From Thermocaproicibacter melissae (GTDB taxonomy: Bacteria > Bacillota > Clostridia > Oscillospirales > Acutalibacteraceae), in the NCBI RefSeq assembly GCF_024498295.1, contig NZ_CP101827.1, positions 248,001 through 312,000 on the forward strand: DNA of 64,000 bases, written 5' to 3'. Made by a program: the position numbers and the translations under genes. Shown here in pieces: positions 26,605-35,374 of the stretch. The notes beneath the pieces are model-generated. The model had not been told where the DNA came from. It worked only from the letters and a program-made list of their open reading frames with translations, and did no database searches. How positions within the stretch are numbered: position 1 is the stretch's first letter; each line of letters opens with the position of its first letter.

Positions 26605-27180
26605 ATGATGTTCGCAAAAATGCTGACGGCGGCGCTCCTTGCGCTCACGGTAGAAAACGTCCTGTTCGCAGGCGGCGCGGGATTCAGCCGCGCGCTTCGT
26701 GCGGCTCGGCGTCCTGCCAGTGCCGGCTTTTACGCATTGTTTGTCACGGTTTTTTCTCTCTGCTCCGGTTTGACGGGGTATCTGCTTTCTCCGCTGTTTT
26801 CCAGCAGATATCAGATTTACCCGGCTGCGATTGCCGCCGCTGCTGCGGTACTGTATCTCCTTGCTGCGGCTTTGCTGCGCACAGCTGTGCCTTCGTTCTT
26901 TGAAAAATACTCGTCGATTCTTGCACAGGCGGCTGTGAATACGGTTGTTCTTGCAGTTCCGTTCCTCCGCGAGATGTGCTCGTTCGGTCTTGCCGAAACC
27001 ATCGGTTTTTCGCTCGGTACGGGTGCTGCGTTCTTCCTCGCGGTACTCCTTTTGGAGCAGGCGCTGCGCATTTGCTCCAATCCGGATATGCCCCGCGCGT
27101 TTTCCGGTTTGCCGGGGGTGCTTATCTACATTGGTATTCTCTCTATGGTATTCGCCGGACTGTCCGGTTCTGTTTTTTGA
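26605..27180 (+). CDS. RnfA-like membrane protein
   Basis: A 191-residue protein with six hydrophobic segments, similar to RnfA in length and layout (VENVLFAGGAGFSRAL at 16-31; VNTVVLAVPFLRE in the middle; DMPRAFSGLPGVLIYIGILSM at the end). RnfA has NNVVL...GICPF and TNCAVLG; both cluster cysteines are gone (Ser28 and Thr in their places). Last gene of the run: no rnfG, rnfB or apbE follows. AAGGAGG lies six bases upstream of the ATG. Confidence 0.76.
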   Translation: MMFAKMLTAALLALTVENVLFAGGAGFSRALRAARRPASAGFYALFVTVFSLCSGLTGYLLSPLFSSRYQIYPAAIAAAAAVLYLLAAALLRTAVPSFFEKYSSILAQAAVNTVVLAVPFLREMCSFGLAETIGFSLGTGAAFFLAVLLLEQALRICSNPDMPRAFSGLPGVLIYIGILSMVFAGLSGSVF

Positions 27181-27209
27181 TTCTGGAGTTGTATTGGGGA
27201 GTGTAGTAT

Positions 27210-27620
27210 ATGCAAGAAGTGAAGTTCTATGAAAGCGTGAGTGATGACCATCTGACGTTTGCCGTTGTCGTTTCACGCTATCGGGGCAAGTGGGTCTTCT
27301 GCAAGAAGAAGGGCGGGGAAACCTACGAAGTGCCGGGCGGCCGCCGAAAACCCGGCGAAAACATTGAGGAAACCGCCCGCCGGGAACTGTATGAGGAAAC
27401 CGGTGCGGCAAGATTCCGCCTCTCTCCGGTGTGCGTTTACAGCTTTGAGGGCGCCGACGGGGAAGTGTTCGGCATGCTGTATTTTGCGGAAATTCAGGAA
27501 TTCTTCGCATTGCCCGACTTTGAAATGGAACGTATTGATTTCTTAGAGAACATCCCCGAAAATCTGGCCTATCCGGAAATCGAACCTCAGCTCATTCATA
27601 AGGTGGAAGAAATCCTCTGA
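27210..27620 (+). CDS. Nudix hydrolase
   Basis: A 136-residue Nudix protein. The Nudix box from GGRRKPGENIEETARRELYE onward to ETGA fits Gx5Ex7REUxEExGU fully, so it should cleave a nucleoside diphosphate linked to another group, with Mg2+ or Mn2+. The short length and the VVVSRYRGKWVFCKK strand suggest the small house-cleaning type, but the substrate cannot be told. It begins 29 bases after the rnfA-like gene and may share its transcript. Confidence 0.92.
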   Translation: MQEVKFYESVSDDHLTFAVVVSRYRGKWVFCKKKGGETYEVPGGRRKPGENIEETARRELYEETGAARFRLSPVCVYSFEGADGEVFGMLYFAEIQEFFALPDFEMERIDFLENIPENLAYPEIEPQLIHKVEEIL

Positions 27621-27713
27621 GATGCCGCTGTGAGATGGGAAAAATTCCGTTTGCATTAAGGCGTAAAATCCTTTCAGCGCAAATGAGCTTCGACTGAACG
27701 GTGAACATGAAAA

Positions 27714-27748
27714 AGCCCGAAACGTTTTTCAGCGTTTCGGGCTTTTTG
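27714..27748. terminator. Bidirectional terminator between Nudix and lipoprotein genes
   Basis: AGCCCGAAACG pairs perfectly with CGTTTCGGGCT across an eight-base loop; TTTTTG follows on plus and TTTTTCAT on minus. It lies between convergent genes. Confidence 0.9.
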
Positions 27749-27759
27749 TTCGCATATTC

Positions 27760-28209
27760 TTAATACTTAATGGTATTCAGGAACGAATCAACTTCACCGG
27801 CTTTGGAAGCGACCGCTTTGCAGAGTACTGCTGTTTTGTCTACGCGGACCAGCACATAGTTGATTTCACCGTTTGTAACCGTGTATTTGTTGTAATTGTC
27901 ACTATCGACAACTGTCTTGGTCGTTCCGGTCTTCATGGAGTTTTTCTGGGTGCTGTACCAGTTCTGGGCAGAATAAGCGCTGGAGAACAAGTGATAATCA
28001 ATTTCTACGTCGGAACCGTCTTTGGTGGCAACATAGCTCTTCGTGGCGCCGGAACTGTCATCTTTAGGCTCCGTTACCGTGTACCCGGCACTCTTTGCCT
28101 GCTTCTGGAACTCCTCGGCCGTAATTGCCTTGCGGGCGGAACATCCTGCAAAAATCGTAAGAACCGATGCCAAAAGAACGACGGCACAGATTTTCCATAT
28201 TTTTTTCAT
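27760..28209 (-). CDS. Small lipoprotein of unknown function
   Basis: A 149-residue lipoprotein: basic KK start, hydrophobic helix and lipobox LTIFAGC with Cys23 as the acylation site. The mature part (about 125 residues) has alternating Tyr/Thr/Ser-rich strands and a central DYHLFSSAYSAQNWYSTQK segment; I recognise no family. The ATG at 28209 is chosen because the longer open frame runs through the promoter and into spoVT on the other strand. It diverges from spoVT. Confidence 0.82.
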   Translation of the reverse strand: MKKIWKICAVVLLASVLTIFAGCSARKAITAEEFQKQAKSAGYTVTEPKDDSSGATKSYVATKDGSDVEIDYHLFSSAYSAQNWYSTQKNSMKTGTTKTVVDSDNYNKYTVTNGEINYVLVRVDKTAVLCKAVASKAGEVDSFLNTIKY

Positions 28210-28251
28210 GGAAAACACCCCAATATTCATGATTTTTGTGTGATTCATTTT

Positions 28252-28280
28252 ATTATAGCGTTCCCATTTTGAATTGACAA
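28252..28280 (-). promoter_or_regulatory. Sigma-A promoter of the lipoprotein gene
   Basis: TTGTCA (28275-28280), 17 bases, TATAAT (28252-28257) on the minus strand, 42 bases before the start codon. Confidence 0.8.
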
Positions 28281-28340
28281 GCCCGGATTTTACAGCCAGC
28301 TGTTCCGACTGCTTTTTTACTCGCGCATCAAAAGTTGGTG

Positions 28341-28369
28341 GTATAGGGCATAGTTTCCTGCGGATAATA
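28341..28369 (+). promoter_or_regulatory. Candidate sigma-G promoter of spoVT
   Basis: GTATA (28341-28345), 17 bases, GATAATA (28363-28369), 37 bases before the spoVT ATG. This approximates the forespore pattern GnATA / CATAnTA. spoVT is sigma-G dependent in Bacillus subtilis. A similar pair with the same spacing precedes the ger operon (61127-61155). Confidence 0.4.
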
Positions 28370-28405
28370 TGGATGTTAAAACTTTTCGCGCAGGAGGGAA
28401 AGAAC

Positions 28406-28951
28406 ATGAAAGCAACAGGCATCGTACGTAGAATCGACGACCTGGGTCGCATCGTTATCCCAAAAGAAATCCGCAGAACCCTGCGGATCCGCGAGGGCGA
28501 CGCTCTGGAAATTTTTACGGATTCACAGGGCGATGTGATCTTTAAAAAATATTCTCCCGTTGGGGAGCTTTCCGCATTTGCCGCGGAGTATGCCGATGTT
28601 CTCAATCGGGTAGCCGGGCTGCCCGTCATTGTTTGTGACCGTGACCATGTGGTGGCAGCCGCCGGCGTACCGCGCAAAGAATATCTCGAGCGGCGCACTA
28701 CGCCGGAGCTTGACGAATATGTGCAGTCCCGCCGCACGTTTGTGGATGAAAGCGGCGGCGAACGTCTCTTCCCCGTGGAGGGCATCGACCGCGTGGCGGA
28801 AATCGTCTGCCCGATTCTCGCTTCCAGCGACGTAACCGGTTCCGTCATTGTTCTGAAGCCGGAAGAAGGCGAAACGCTTCCTCCGCAGGAGCTCGCCACA
28901 AAGATGGCGCAGGTTGCGGCGGCTTTTCTGGGCAGGCACATGGAAGAATAA
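28406..28951 (+). CDS. spoVT: Stage V sporulation protein T
   Basis: Forespore transcription regulator of 181 residues. The N-terminal AbrB-type swapped-hairpin DNA-binding domain is nearly canonical (GIVRRIDDLGRIVIPKEIRR, then LRIREGDALEIF); a C-terminal GAF-like domain (about 60-180) may sense a ligand. The ATG has AGGAGG eight bases upstream. It modulates the sigma-G regulon, including germination genes such as the ger operon at 58-61 kb. A clear sign of a spore former. Confidence 0.95.
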   Translation: MKATGIVRRIDDLGRIVIPKEIRRTLRIREGDALEIFTDSQGDVIFKKYSPVGELSAFAAEYADVLNRVAGLPVIVCDRDHVVAAAGVPRKEYLERRTTPELDEYVQSRRTFVDESGGERLFPVEGIDRVAEIVCPILASSDVTGSVIVLKPEEGETLPPQELATKMAQVAAAFLGRHMEE

Positions 28952-28993
28952 TTGTGGCGCCCCAGACGGAGGCGAGAGGGATATTATTTTGTC

Positions 28994-29022
28994 TTGCTTT
29001 TTTCGTTGGGGCGTGGTAAAAT
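28994..29022 (+). promoter_or_regulatory. Promoter of the rimP-nusA-infB operon
   Basis: TTGCTT (28994-28999), 17 bases, TAAAAT (29017-29022). The transcript would begin near 29030, just before a leader hairpin. Confidence 0.7.
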
Positions 29023-29050
29023 GATTCCAGTATTTTAAAGTGAGGATGAA

Positions 29051-29078
29051 AGAGTGGGGCGACCCGCTCTTTTGTTTG
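29051..29078 (+). terminator. Leader hairpin (attenuator-like) before rimP
   Basis: AGAGTGGG and CCCGCTCT (one G-U pair) close a four-base loop and TTTTGTTTG follows, making an intrinsic-terminator shape between promoter and first gene. NusA, encoded second in the operon, acts on such hairpins, so autoregulation by attenuation is plausible. Confidence 0.6.
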
Positions 29079-29095
29079 TCTTAGAGGTGAATTCA

Positions 29096-29596
29096 TTGGC
29101 AGGGTCAAAAAAGGGCGGCGTCGCTGAAACCGTCCGCAAGCTTGTTCTTCCTTATGCCGAAACCCTCGGGCTTTCGGTCTGGGACGTTCGCTATGTGCGC
29201 GAAGGCGGCGCATGGTACCTGAGAATATTCATTGACAAAGAGGGCGGCGTCGGCATTGAGGACTGTGAAAAGTTAAGCCGAGCTATTGATAAGCCGCTCG
29301 ATGAGCTGGATCCTATCAAGGAATCCTACTGCCTTGAGGTTTCGTCGCCGGGCATCAACCGGGAACTAACGCGCCCCGAACATTTTGAAGCCTGCCTCGG
29401 TTCCCGTATTCATGTGCAGCTGATCCGCCCGCTGGAGGACGGACGTCGCCTGCTGACCGGAACGCTCAGCGCTTTTTCCGGTGCGGAATTCACCCTTGTG
29501 CCCGAATCCGGTGAACCGCTGCAAATCGCGCGGAAGGACACCGCCTCAGTCAAACTTTGTGACGATGATGTGTTGGAGGAGATTGAAGGATCATGA
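29096..29596 (+). CDS. rimP: Ribosome maturation factor RimP
   Basis: A 166-residue protein for late 30S assembly. N-terminal alpha/beta domain (LGLSVWDVRYVREGGAWYLR), the conserved ESYCLEVSSPGINRELT motif and an SH3-like C-terminal domain. A TTG start is chosen because AGAGGTGA lies just upstream; the open frame extends 14 codons further through the leader hairpin. Its stop overlaps nusA (ATGA). First gene of the translation superoperon. Confidence 0.94.
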   Translation: MAGSKKGGVAETVRKLVLPYAETLGLSVWDVRYVREGGAWYLRIFIDKEGGVGIEDCEKLSRAIDKPLDELDPIKESYCLEVSSPGINRELTRPEHFEACLGSRIHVQLIRPLEDGRRLLTGTLSAFSGAEFTLVPESGEPLQIARKDTASVKLCDDDVLEEIEGS

Positions 29597-30720
29597 GAAG
29601 CAGAAAAAAGACGGAAACCCCTGCAGGCAGCAGTGAAATTTTTGAAGCCCTCGCCACGCTCGAACAAGCGCATGGCATTTCTATGGATTTTATGCTGGAC
29701 CGCATCAAGAAGGCCATTGTTACAGCTTGCAAAAGCAGTTACGGCAACGATGACTGTATTGTTTCCATAGATCCGGCCAGGGGACTTTTTCTTGTGTTTC
29801 TCAACAAGACTGTTGTAGCGGACGTAACCGAACCGGGAAAAGAAATCAGCGTAGAAGATGCCAGAAACATTGACCCCACCGCGGTGGAAGGCGAAGTTGT
29901 TTCCGTTCCGATTGACACAAAGCAGTTCGGCCGCATCGCCGCCATGACGGCGCGCAACATCATCCGCCAAGGCATCCGCGACGGAGAGCGCAGCCGCATG
30001 CTGCAGGAATTTGAAAGCAAACAGCAGGAAGTTGTTTCCGCTTTAGTTGACCAGATTGACCCGCGCACCGGTGCGGCAACCCTCATCATCGGCAAGTCTG
30101 AGGCCGTGCTTCCGAAATCGGAGCAGGTTCCCGGTGAGACACTGCGGGTGGGCGACCATATTAAAGTTTATATCGCCGATGTCAAAGAAACCGAGCGCGG
30201 CCCGCGCGCCATCATCAGCCGCATTCACCCGAACCTCGTTCGCCGTCTGTTTGAAGCGGAGGTTCCCGAAATCTACGACGGCACCGTGGAAATCAAGTCC
30301 GTTTCGCGCGAAGCCGGCTCACGCACAAAAATCGCGGTTGTCAGCCATAACCCCAATGTTGACGCCGTCGGCTCCTGCATCGGCGCAAAGGGGATGCGCG
30401 TAAACCGCATTGTGGAAGAACTCGGCGGAGAAAAAATTGATATTGTGGAGTACAGCGACGACCCATGCAAATTCATTGCTTCGGCGCTTTCGCCCGCAAC
30501 CGTTGTTGAGGTCGTTCCCGCGAAAGACGGTTCCCACGCCTGCCGCGTGAGCGTGCCGGATGAACAGCTTTCTCTCGCCATCGGCAACAAGGGCCAGAAC
30601 GCCCGCCTTGCCGCGCGCCTGACCGGCTGGAAGATTGACATTAAGCCGCAGAGCGGTTTCTTCGGCGAAACGGATGAAACCGAAATGGACGAGGAGTCTG
30701 AGTCGGAACAAGAAGAATAA
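29593..30720 (+). CDS. nusA: Transcription termination/antitermination protein NusA
   Basis: RNA-polymerase-binding factor of 375 residues that governs pausing and termination. N-terminal domain with ARNIIRQGIRDGER, an S1 domain (residues about 135-200, LIIGKSEAVLPKSEQ), and two KH domains with GSCIGAKGMRVNRIVEELGG and LAIGNKGQNARLAARLTG. It lacks the C-terminal acidic repeats of proteobacterial NusA and ends in a short Glu-rich tail, as usual in Firmicutes. Confidence 0.97.
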   Translation: MRSRKKTETPAGSSEIFEALATLEQAHGISMDFMLDRIKKAIVTACKSSYGNDDCIVSIDPARGLFLVFLNKTVVADVTEPGKEISVEDARNIDPTAVEGEVVSVPIDTKQFGRIAAMTARNIIRQGIRDGERSRMLQEFESKQQEVVSALVDQIDPRTGAATLIIGKSEAVLPKSEQVPGETLRVGDHIKVYIADVKETERGPRAIISRIHPNLVRRLFEAEVPEIYDGTVEIKSVSREAGSRTKIAVVSHNPNVDAVGSCIGAKGMRVNRIVEELGGEKIDIVEYSDDPCKFIASALSPATVVEVVPAKDGSHACRVSVPDEQLSLAIGNKGQNARLAARLTGWKIDIKPQSGFFGETDETEMDEESESEQEE

Positions 30721-30760
30721 TTTTCGTTGAATCACCACAGGGCAGAGGAGGGACCGCACT

Positions 30761-31033
30761 ATGATTCGCAAAAAGAAAACGCCGCTACGCATGTGCACGG
30801 GCTGCGGCGAAATGAAACCAAAACAGGAACTCGTGCGCGTCGTCAAGTCACCCGAAGGAGAGATATCCCTTGATTTGACCGGCAAAAAGCCGGGCCGCGG
30901 CGCGTATGTATGCAAAAACATTGATTGCCTGAAGGCCGCTCGAAAAGCGCGCCGCTTTGAAAAAGCCTTCTCGTGCAAAATTCCGGATGAAATCTACGAC
31001 CGCATGGAGGAGGAAATGCTTGGAAAAGAATGA
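30761..31033 (+). CDS. rnpM: RNase P modulator RnpM (YlxR)
   Basis: A 90-residue basic protein of the YlxR/DUF448 family. Seen: RMCTGCGEMKPKQELVRVV, the GRGAYVCKN motif and a C-terminal helix. Family members bind RNase P RNA and modulate its activity (shown for Bacillus YlxR). GAGGAGG lies upstream of the ATG. Its last 14 bases overlap the L7Ae-like gene. Confidence 0.94.
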   Translation: MIRKKKTPLRMCTGCGEMKPKQELVRVVKSPEGEISLDLTGKKPGRGAYVCKNIDCLKAARKARRFEKAFSCKIPDEIYDRMEEEMLGKE

Positions 31034-31349
31034 TCGACTGATGAACCTGCTGGGCCTTGCCAGAAAAGCCGGAAAACTTGAGCTTGGCAGCGAAGCAGTA
31101 AAACAGACTGTGCGCCGGCGCCGGGCGGCGTTGGTTCTCCTTTGTGCGGACCTTTCGCCGAAAAGTGCACAGTCCATAAGGGAAGAAGCCGAAAAAGCCG
31201 GCGTAAAAGCCATGGAACTTCCCGCAGGGATGGATACGGTACAGGCTGCTCTCGGGCAGAGGGCAGGTGTCTTGGCGGTAAAAGACAGCGGGTTCGCAGA
31301 AGCATTGCTTAAGCTTTGTGCGGAGGATCGAGGAGGAACGATACTATGA
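31020..31349 (+). CDS. rplGA: L7Ae-family ribosomal protein YlxQ
   Basis: A 109-residue L7Ae/L30e-like protein that binds kink-turn RNA. Seen: [20 protein letters not shown], the [17 protein letters not shown] strand and a C-terminal [14 protein letters not shown]. The TTG at 31020 is chosen because GGAGGA lies six bases upstream inside rnpM; the alternative ATG at 31041 has no ribosome site. Its stop overlaps infB (ATGA). Confidence 0.88.
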   Translation: MEKNDRLMNLLGLARKAGKLELGSEAVKQTVRRRRAALVLLCADLSPKSAQSIREEAEKAGVKAMELPAGMDTVQAALGQRAGVLAVKDSGFAEALLKLCAEDRGGTIL

Positions 31350-33856
31350 TGGTGAAATACAGAGTCCGCGACGTTGCGAAGGATCTCAACGTCACCAATA
31401 AAGAAGTGCTCGAAACGTTAGAGAAATACACGAGCAAGCCTCACAAATACATGACTGCCCTCGAAGAGGACGAATTAGACATCGTATTTGAGGCTTTTAC
31501 CCAAAAAAACAGCATGGAGAGTTTGGACAGCTACTTTGCGGAGGCTGCAAAGCAGAAGCCCGTTGTGGTTGAGGAAGCGCCCGATGTTGCGATTACTCCT
31601 GAAAAGTCTACCGCACAGCAGACGGAAAAACCGGCTCCCGCGGCGGAACAGCCTCGTCGTCAGGCAAAGCAGCAGGCGGCTGCTCAGGCTTCCCGCAAGG
31701 ACGGACTTCCGGCCGCACAGCAGACTTCCCAGAAAGCCCAAAAAATGCAGCAGACGAAGCCCCAGCAGCAGTCTGCTCAAAAACAGCAGTCTGCACAGAA
31801 ACAGCAGCCCGCTCAGAAACCTGCGCAAAAGCGTCCTCAGCAGCAGACTGTCCATATCGAGACCTCCGGCACAATCACTCGTCCGGCCGGCCGCATCATA
31901 GACACCCATGCGTCCCATGTCGAGCTGGACCGCTACGATGAAAAATATGACCGCCTCGCCTCCGAAAAGCTGAAATCCACCGATAATACGGTTAAGAAGC
32001 AAAAACTCGTTCAGAAGAGTTCCCGCTACCGCGGCAAACCGCACTCGTCCCGCAAGGAAACAGAGGCCGAACGTCTCCGCCGCATCGCGCTTGAGCGGAA
32101 AAACAAACCGATTACCGTGCAGATTCCGGATGAAATTACGGTCGGTGAGCTCGCCACGCGCCTGAAGGCGACGGCAGCCGAAGTCATCAAGAAGCTGATG
32201 AGCCTCGGCGTGTTCGCAACCGTCAACGACGTGATTGATTTTGACACTGCCTCCCTTGTCGCCATGGAATTCCACGCGAAGGTAAAGAAGGAAGTTGTCG
32301 TCACCATTGAGGAACGCATCATCGACGACAGTGAGGATGAAGACGACAATCTCGTTCCGCGCGCGCCGGTTGTTGTCGTTATGGGCCACGTTGACCACGG
32401 CAAGACCTCGCTCCTTGACGCAATCCGCCACACCAACGTCACCAGCATGGAAGCCGGCGGTATTACGCAGCACATCGGTGCTTACCGCGTCAAAGTCGAC
32501 GGACGCGACGTTACCTTCCTCGACACCCCGGGCCATGAGGCATTCACCACCATGCGCGCCCGCGGCGCTCAGGTAACGGATGTCGCGATTCTCGTTGTTG
32601 CTGCCGACGACGGCGTCATGCCGCAGACGGTTGAAGCGATCAACCACGCGAAGGCGGCAAATATTCCCATTGTTGTCGCCATAAACAAGATGGATAAACC
32701 GGGTGCAAACCCCGAAGCTGTCATGGAGGAGCTGACGAAGTACGACATCGTTCCGGAAGCATGGGGCGGCGACGTTCCTTGCGTTCCGATTTCCGCGGTG
32801 AAAGGGACCGGCATTAAGGAACTTCTTGAAAACGTGCTCCTCGTTGCCGATTTGAAAGAACTGAAAGCAAATCCGGACCGCGCTGCAAAGGGTACTGTCA
32901 TTGAAGCAAGGCTCGACAAGGGCCGCGGCCCGATTGCCACCGTTCTGGTCCAAAACGGCACCCTGCATGTAGGCGATATTATCGTAGCGGGCACAACCGT
33001 CGGCCGCGTACGCGCAATGACGGACGAAAACGGCAAACCGGTCAAAGCCGCAGAACCCAGCGTCCCAGTTGAAATTACCGGTCTCGACGATGTTCCAATG
33101 GGCGGCGACGTATTCAACGCCGTCACCGACGAGCGCCTTGCCCGCGAGCTCGTGGAACAGCGCCGCAACAAGCTGAAGGAAGAAAAATTCAACGCCCGCA
33201 CCAAAGTAACGCTCGACAATCTGTTCGAGCAGATGCAGGAAGGCGAAATGAAGGAATTCCAGGTCATCGTCAAAGCAGACGTTCAGGGTTCCGTCGAAGC
33301 CGTGCGGCAGTCGCTTGAAAAGCTGAGCAACGACGAGGTCCGCGTCAACGTCATCCACAGCGGTGTCGGCGCCATCAGCGAATCCGACGTTATGTTGGCT
33401 GCCGCTTCCAACGCCGTCATCGTCGGCTTTAATGTACGGCCTGACAGCGTCGCGGAGGAAAACGCGAAGCGCGACGGGGTCGATATCCGCCTGTACCGCG
33501 TCATTTACGACTGCATCAACGAAATCAGCGCCGCACTCAAGGGTATGCTCGCGCCGAAGCTGCGTGAAGCCGCACTCGGCAAGGCAGAAGTGCGCCAGGT
33601 CTACCGCATCAGCAGCGTGGGAACCATCGCCGGTGCACACGTCACCACAGGCAAGGTTACCCGTTCCTCACAGGTCCGCGTCGTGCGCGACGGTATCGTG
33701 ATTGCCGAGGACAGCATCGCCTCGCTCAAGCGCTTCAAAGACGACGTCAAGGAAGTTGCCGAAGGCTACGACTGCGGCATCGGCCTGACAAAGTTCAACG
33801 ACATCAAGGAAGGCGACATTCTGGAAGCCTTCATCATGGAAGAATATACCGAGTAA
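31346..33856 (+). CDS. infB: Translation initiation factor IF-2
   Basis: GTPase of 836 residues that places fMet-tRNA on the 30S subunit. An N-terminal IF2-N helix domain ([19 protein letters not shown]) is followed by a disordered Gln/Ala/Lys/Pro-rich region (about 75-190). A second IF2-N-type domain is at about 255. The G domain has GHVDHGKTS (about 348), DTPGHEAF and NKMDKPG; domains II-IV follow, the last binding fMet. GAGGAGG lies nine bases upstream of the ATG. Gln-rich repeats in the linker are noted separately. Confidence 0.98.
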   Translation: MMVKYRVRDVAKDLNVTNKEVLETLEKYTSKPHKYMTALEEDELDIVFEAFTQKNSMESLDSYFAEAAKQKPVVVEEAPDVAITPEKSTAQQTEKPAPAAEQPRRQAKQQAAAQASRKDGLPAAQQTSQKAQKMQQTKPQQQSAQKQQSAQKQQPAQKPAQKRPQQQTVHIETSGTITRPAGRIIDTHASHVELDRYDEKYDRLASEKLKSTDNTVKKQKLVQKSSRYRGKPHSSRKETEAERLRRIALERKNKPITVQIPDEITVGELATRLKATAAEVIKKLMSLGVFATVNDVIDFDTASLVAMEFHAKVKKEVVVTIEERIIDDSEDEDDNLVPRAPVVVVMGHVDHGKTSLLDAIRHTNVTSMEAGGITQHIGAYRVKVDGRDVTFLDTPGHEAFTTMRARGAQVTDVAILVVAADDGVMPQTVEAINHAKAANIPIVVAINKMDKPGANPEAVMEELTKYDIVPEAWGGDVPCVPISAVKGTGIKELLENVLLVADLKELKANPDRAAKGTVIEARLDKGRGPIATVLVQNGTLHVGDIIVAGTTVGRVRAMTDENGKPVKAAEPSVPVEITGLDDVPMGGDVFNAVTDERLARELVEQRRNKLKEEKFNARTKVTLDNLFEQMQEGEMKEFQVIVKADVQGSVEAVRQSLEKLSNDEVRVNVIHSGVGAISESDVMLAAASNAVIVGFNVRPDSVAEENAKRDGVDIRLYRVIYDCINEISAALKGMLAPKLREAALGKAEVRQVYRISSVGTIAGAHVTTGKVTRSSQVRVVRDGIVIAEDSIASLKRFKDDVKEVAEGYDCGIGLTKFNDIKEGDILEAFIMEEYTE

Positions 33857-34065
33857 CAGCGTATGCCGCTTTGCCAAAACGGGCAAACTGCTGCCGGACA
33901 AAGCAATTAGCGGGAGGATCTCGAGGATTCTCCCGCTGAATTCGCATAGAGAGCGGCACACACCCCTTCTTGGGGCACAATGAATCATTGAGATATGTGC
34001 GGGCCGGCGCTGCCGCGGCCGCGCAGAAAAGCAGGGAGAGCCTGCCTTGTGGGAGGTAGAACACA
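33857..34065. other. infB-rbfA spacer with hairpin
   Basis: A 209-base gap, long for this operon. AGCGGGAG and CTCCCGCT (33909-33937) form an eight-base-pair stem without a T tract, so it is more likely a processing or stability element than a terminator. No gene or promoter is convincing. Confidence 0.45.
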
Positions 34066-34431
34066 ATGCCAAGTCATAAGCTGGGGCGTGTCACAGAAGA
34101 TATCATGCGGGAACTCACCGCAATTTTCCGCGAACTGAAAGATCCGCGCGTGCAGGGCCTCATCAGCATCGTGCGCGTGGAAGTGACGAACGACCTTTCT
34201 TACTGCACCGTCTATATCAGCTCCATGGACGGCCTTGACCGCGCAAAGGAAGCGGTGAAAGGCCTACGCTCCGCATCGGGATTCATCCGCCACGAGCTGA
34301 GCACGCGCCTTCACCTTCGCAAGGTGCCGGAGCTCCTGTTCCGCGCAACCGATTCGATTGAATACGGCGCAAACATCGCGCGGCTACTGAATGAGCTGAA
34401 GGACAAGGAGGACGAAAATGGCAACCCTTGA
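34066..34431 (+). CDS. rbfA: Ribosome-binding factor A
   Basis: A 121-residue KH-fold protein that helps mature the 5' end of 16S rRNA. Seen: KLGRVTEDIMRELTAIFREL, then DLSYCTVYISSMDG and a C-terminal SGFIRHELSTRLHLRKVPEL. GGGAGG lies nine bases before the ATG. It overlaps nrnA by 14 bases. Confidence 0.96.
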   Translation: MPSHKLGRVTEDIMRELTAIFRELKDPRVQGLISIVRVEVTNDLSYCTVYISSMDGLDRAKEAVKGLRSASGFIRHELSTRLHLRKVPELLFRATDSIEYGANIARLLNELKDKEDENGNP

Positions 34432-35374
34432 ACGCATCGCTGAGGTGCTTCGCTCCGCGGACTGCGTGACGATTCTCTGCCACCAGTTCCCCGACGGCGA
34501 CACCCTCGGCTCGGGCACGGCGCTTTGCCGCGGCCTGTGGAAGCTCGGGAAGCGCGCCGTCGTGCGCTGCTCTGACCCCATCGGGTCAAAGTTTGCTTAT
34601 CTCTTCCGCGACCTTCCGGACGATGAGTTTGAGGGCGGACTTGTGATTTCCGTCGACGTTGCCGACGCCTCTTTGCTCGGACAGCCACTGCTTTCGCGCT
34701 ATGAAGGTAAAATCGCGCTGGCCGTTGACCACCACCGTTCTAGGTCTCCGTTTGCCGCGGAAACGTATGTGGATTCCACTGCCGCCGCAACCTGCGAAAT
34801 TATTTATGACCTCCTCGGCCTTCTGAACGTGCCGATTGACCCGCTGATTGCCAATTCGCTTTACACGGGCATTACCACAGACACCGGCTGTTTCAAATAC
34901 GTCAACACCACGCCGCACACGCACCGTGTGGCGGCAAAGCTCATGGAGGCAGGCGCCGACTCGGTGGAGATCGACCGCGCCATGTTTGACACAAAGAGCC
35001 GCGCCCGCATCGAAATGGAGCGCCGCGTGCTCGACTCCATGCGCTTCTCGAAGGACGGGCGGATTGCGGTCATCCGCATCACAAAGCAGATGATTGCCGA
35101 AACGGGTGCCGTGGAAGATGACCTCGACGGCATCGCCAGCATCCCGCGCTGCATTGAGGGTGTACGCATCGGCATCACCCTGCGGGAAAAGGATGACGGA
35201 ACCTACAAAGTGTCGCTGCGGGCAAGGCCCCCGGCAGACGCCTCCGTCATCTGTGAGCAGTTCGGCGGCGGCGGACACAAGGGTGCCGCGGGCTGCACCA
35301 TCGCATTGCCACTCGACGAAGCAGAACAGAAGATTTTCGACGCAGCAGAAAGGTATTTGAGCGAGAACGTATGA
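34418..35374 (+). CDS. nrnA: Bifunctional oligoribonuclease / PAP phosphatase NrnA
   Basis: DHH/DHHA1 phosphoesterase of 318 residues that degrades nano-RNA and dephosphorylates pAp. Seen: HQFPDGDTLGSGTAL (HxxPDGD variant with Phe where Asn is common), VISVDVAD, the DHH motif in LAVDHHRS, GITTDTGCFKY, and the DHHA1 GGGGHKGAAGC at the end. GGAGGAC precedes the ATG. The stop overlaps truB (ATGA). Confidence 0.93.
   Translation: MATLERIAEVLRSADCVTILCHQFPDGDTLGSGTALCRGLWKLGKRAVVRCSDPIGSKFAYLFRDLPDDEFEGGLVISVDVADASLLGQPLLSRYEGKIALAVDHHRSRSPFAAETYVDSTAAATCEIIYDLLGLLNVPIDPLIANSLYTGITTDTGCFKYVNTTPHTHRVAAKLMEAGADSVEIDRAMFDTKSRARIEMERRVLDSMRFSKDGRIAVIRITKQMIAETGAVEDDLDGIASIPRCIEGVRIGITLREKDDGTYKVSLRARPPADASVICEQFGGGGHKGAAGCTIALPLDEAEQKIFDAAERYLSENV

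Noticed and set aside
28210-28941. N-terminal extension of the lipoprotein frame across spoVT
   Set aside because: It would remove the signal peptide from the N-terminus, run through a consensus promoter and lie antisense to spoVT.
31475-33640. 721-codon open frame antisense to infB
   Set aside because: Mirror of a high-G+C coding strand; infB is certain by its GTPase motifs, and the antisense product shows no family features or ribosome site.
33909-33937. Terminator between infB and rbfA
   Set aside because: The stem has no T tract and no promoter is visible before rbfA, so it is listed only as a spacer hairpin.
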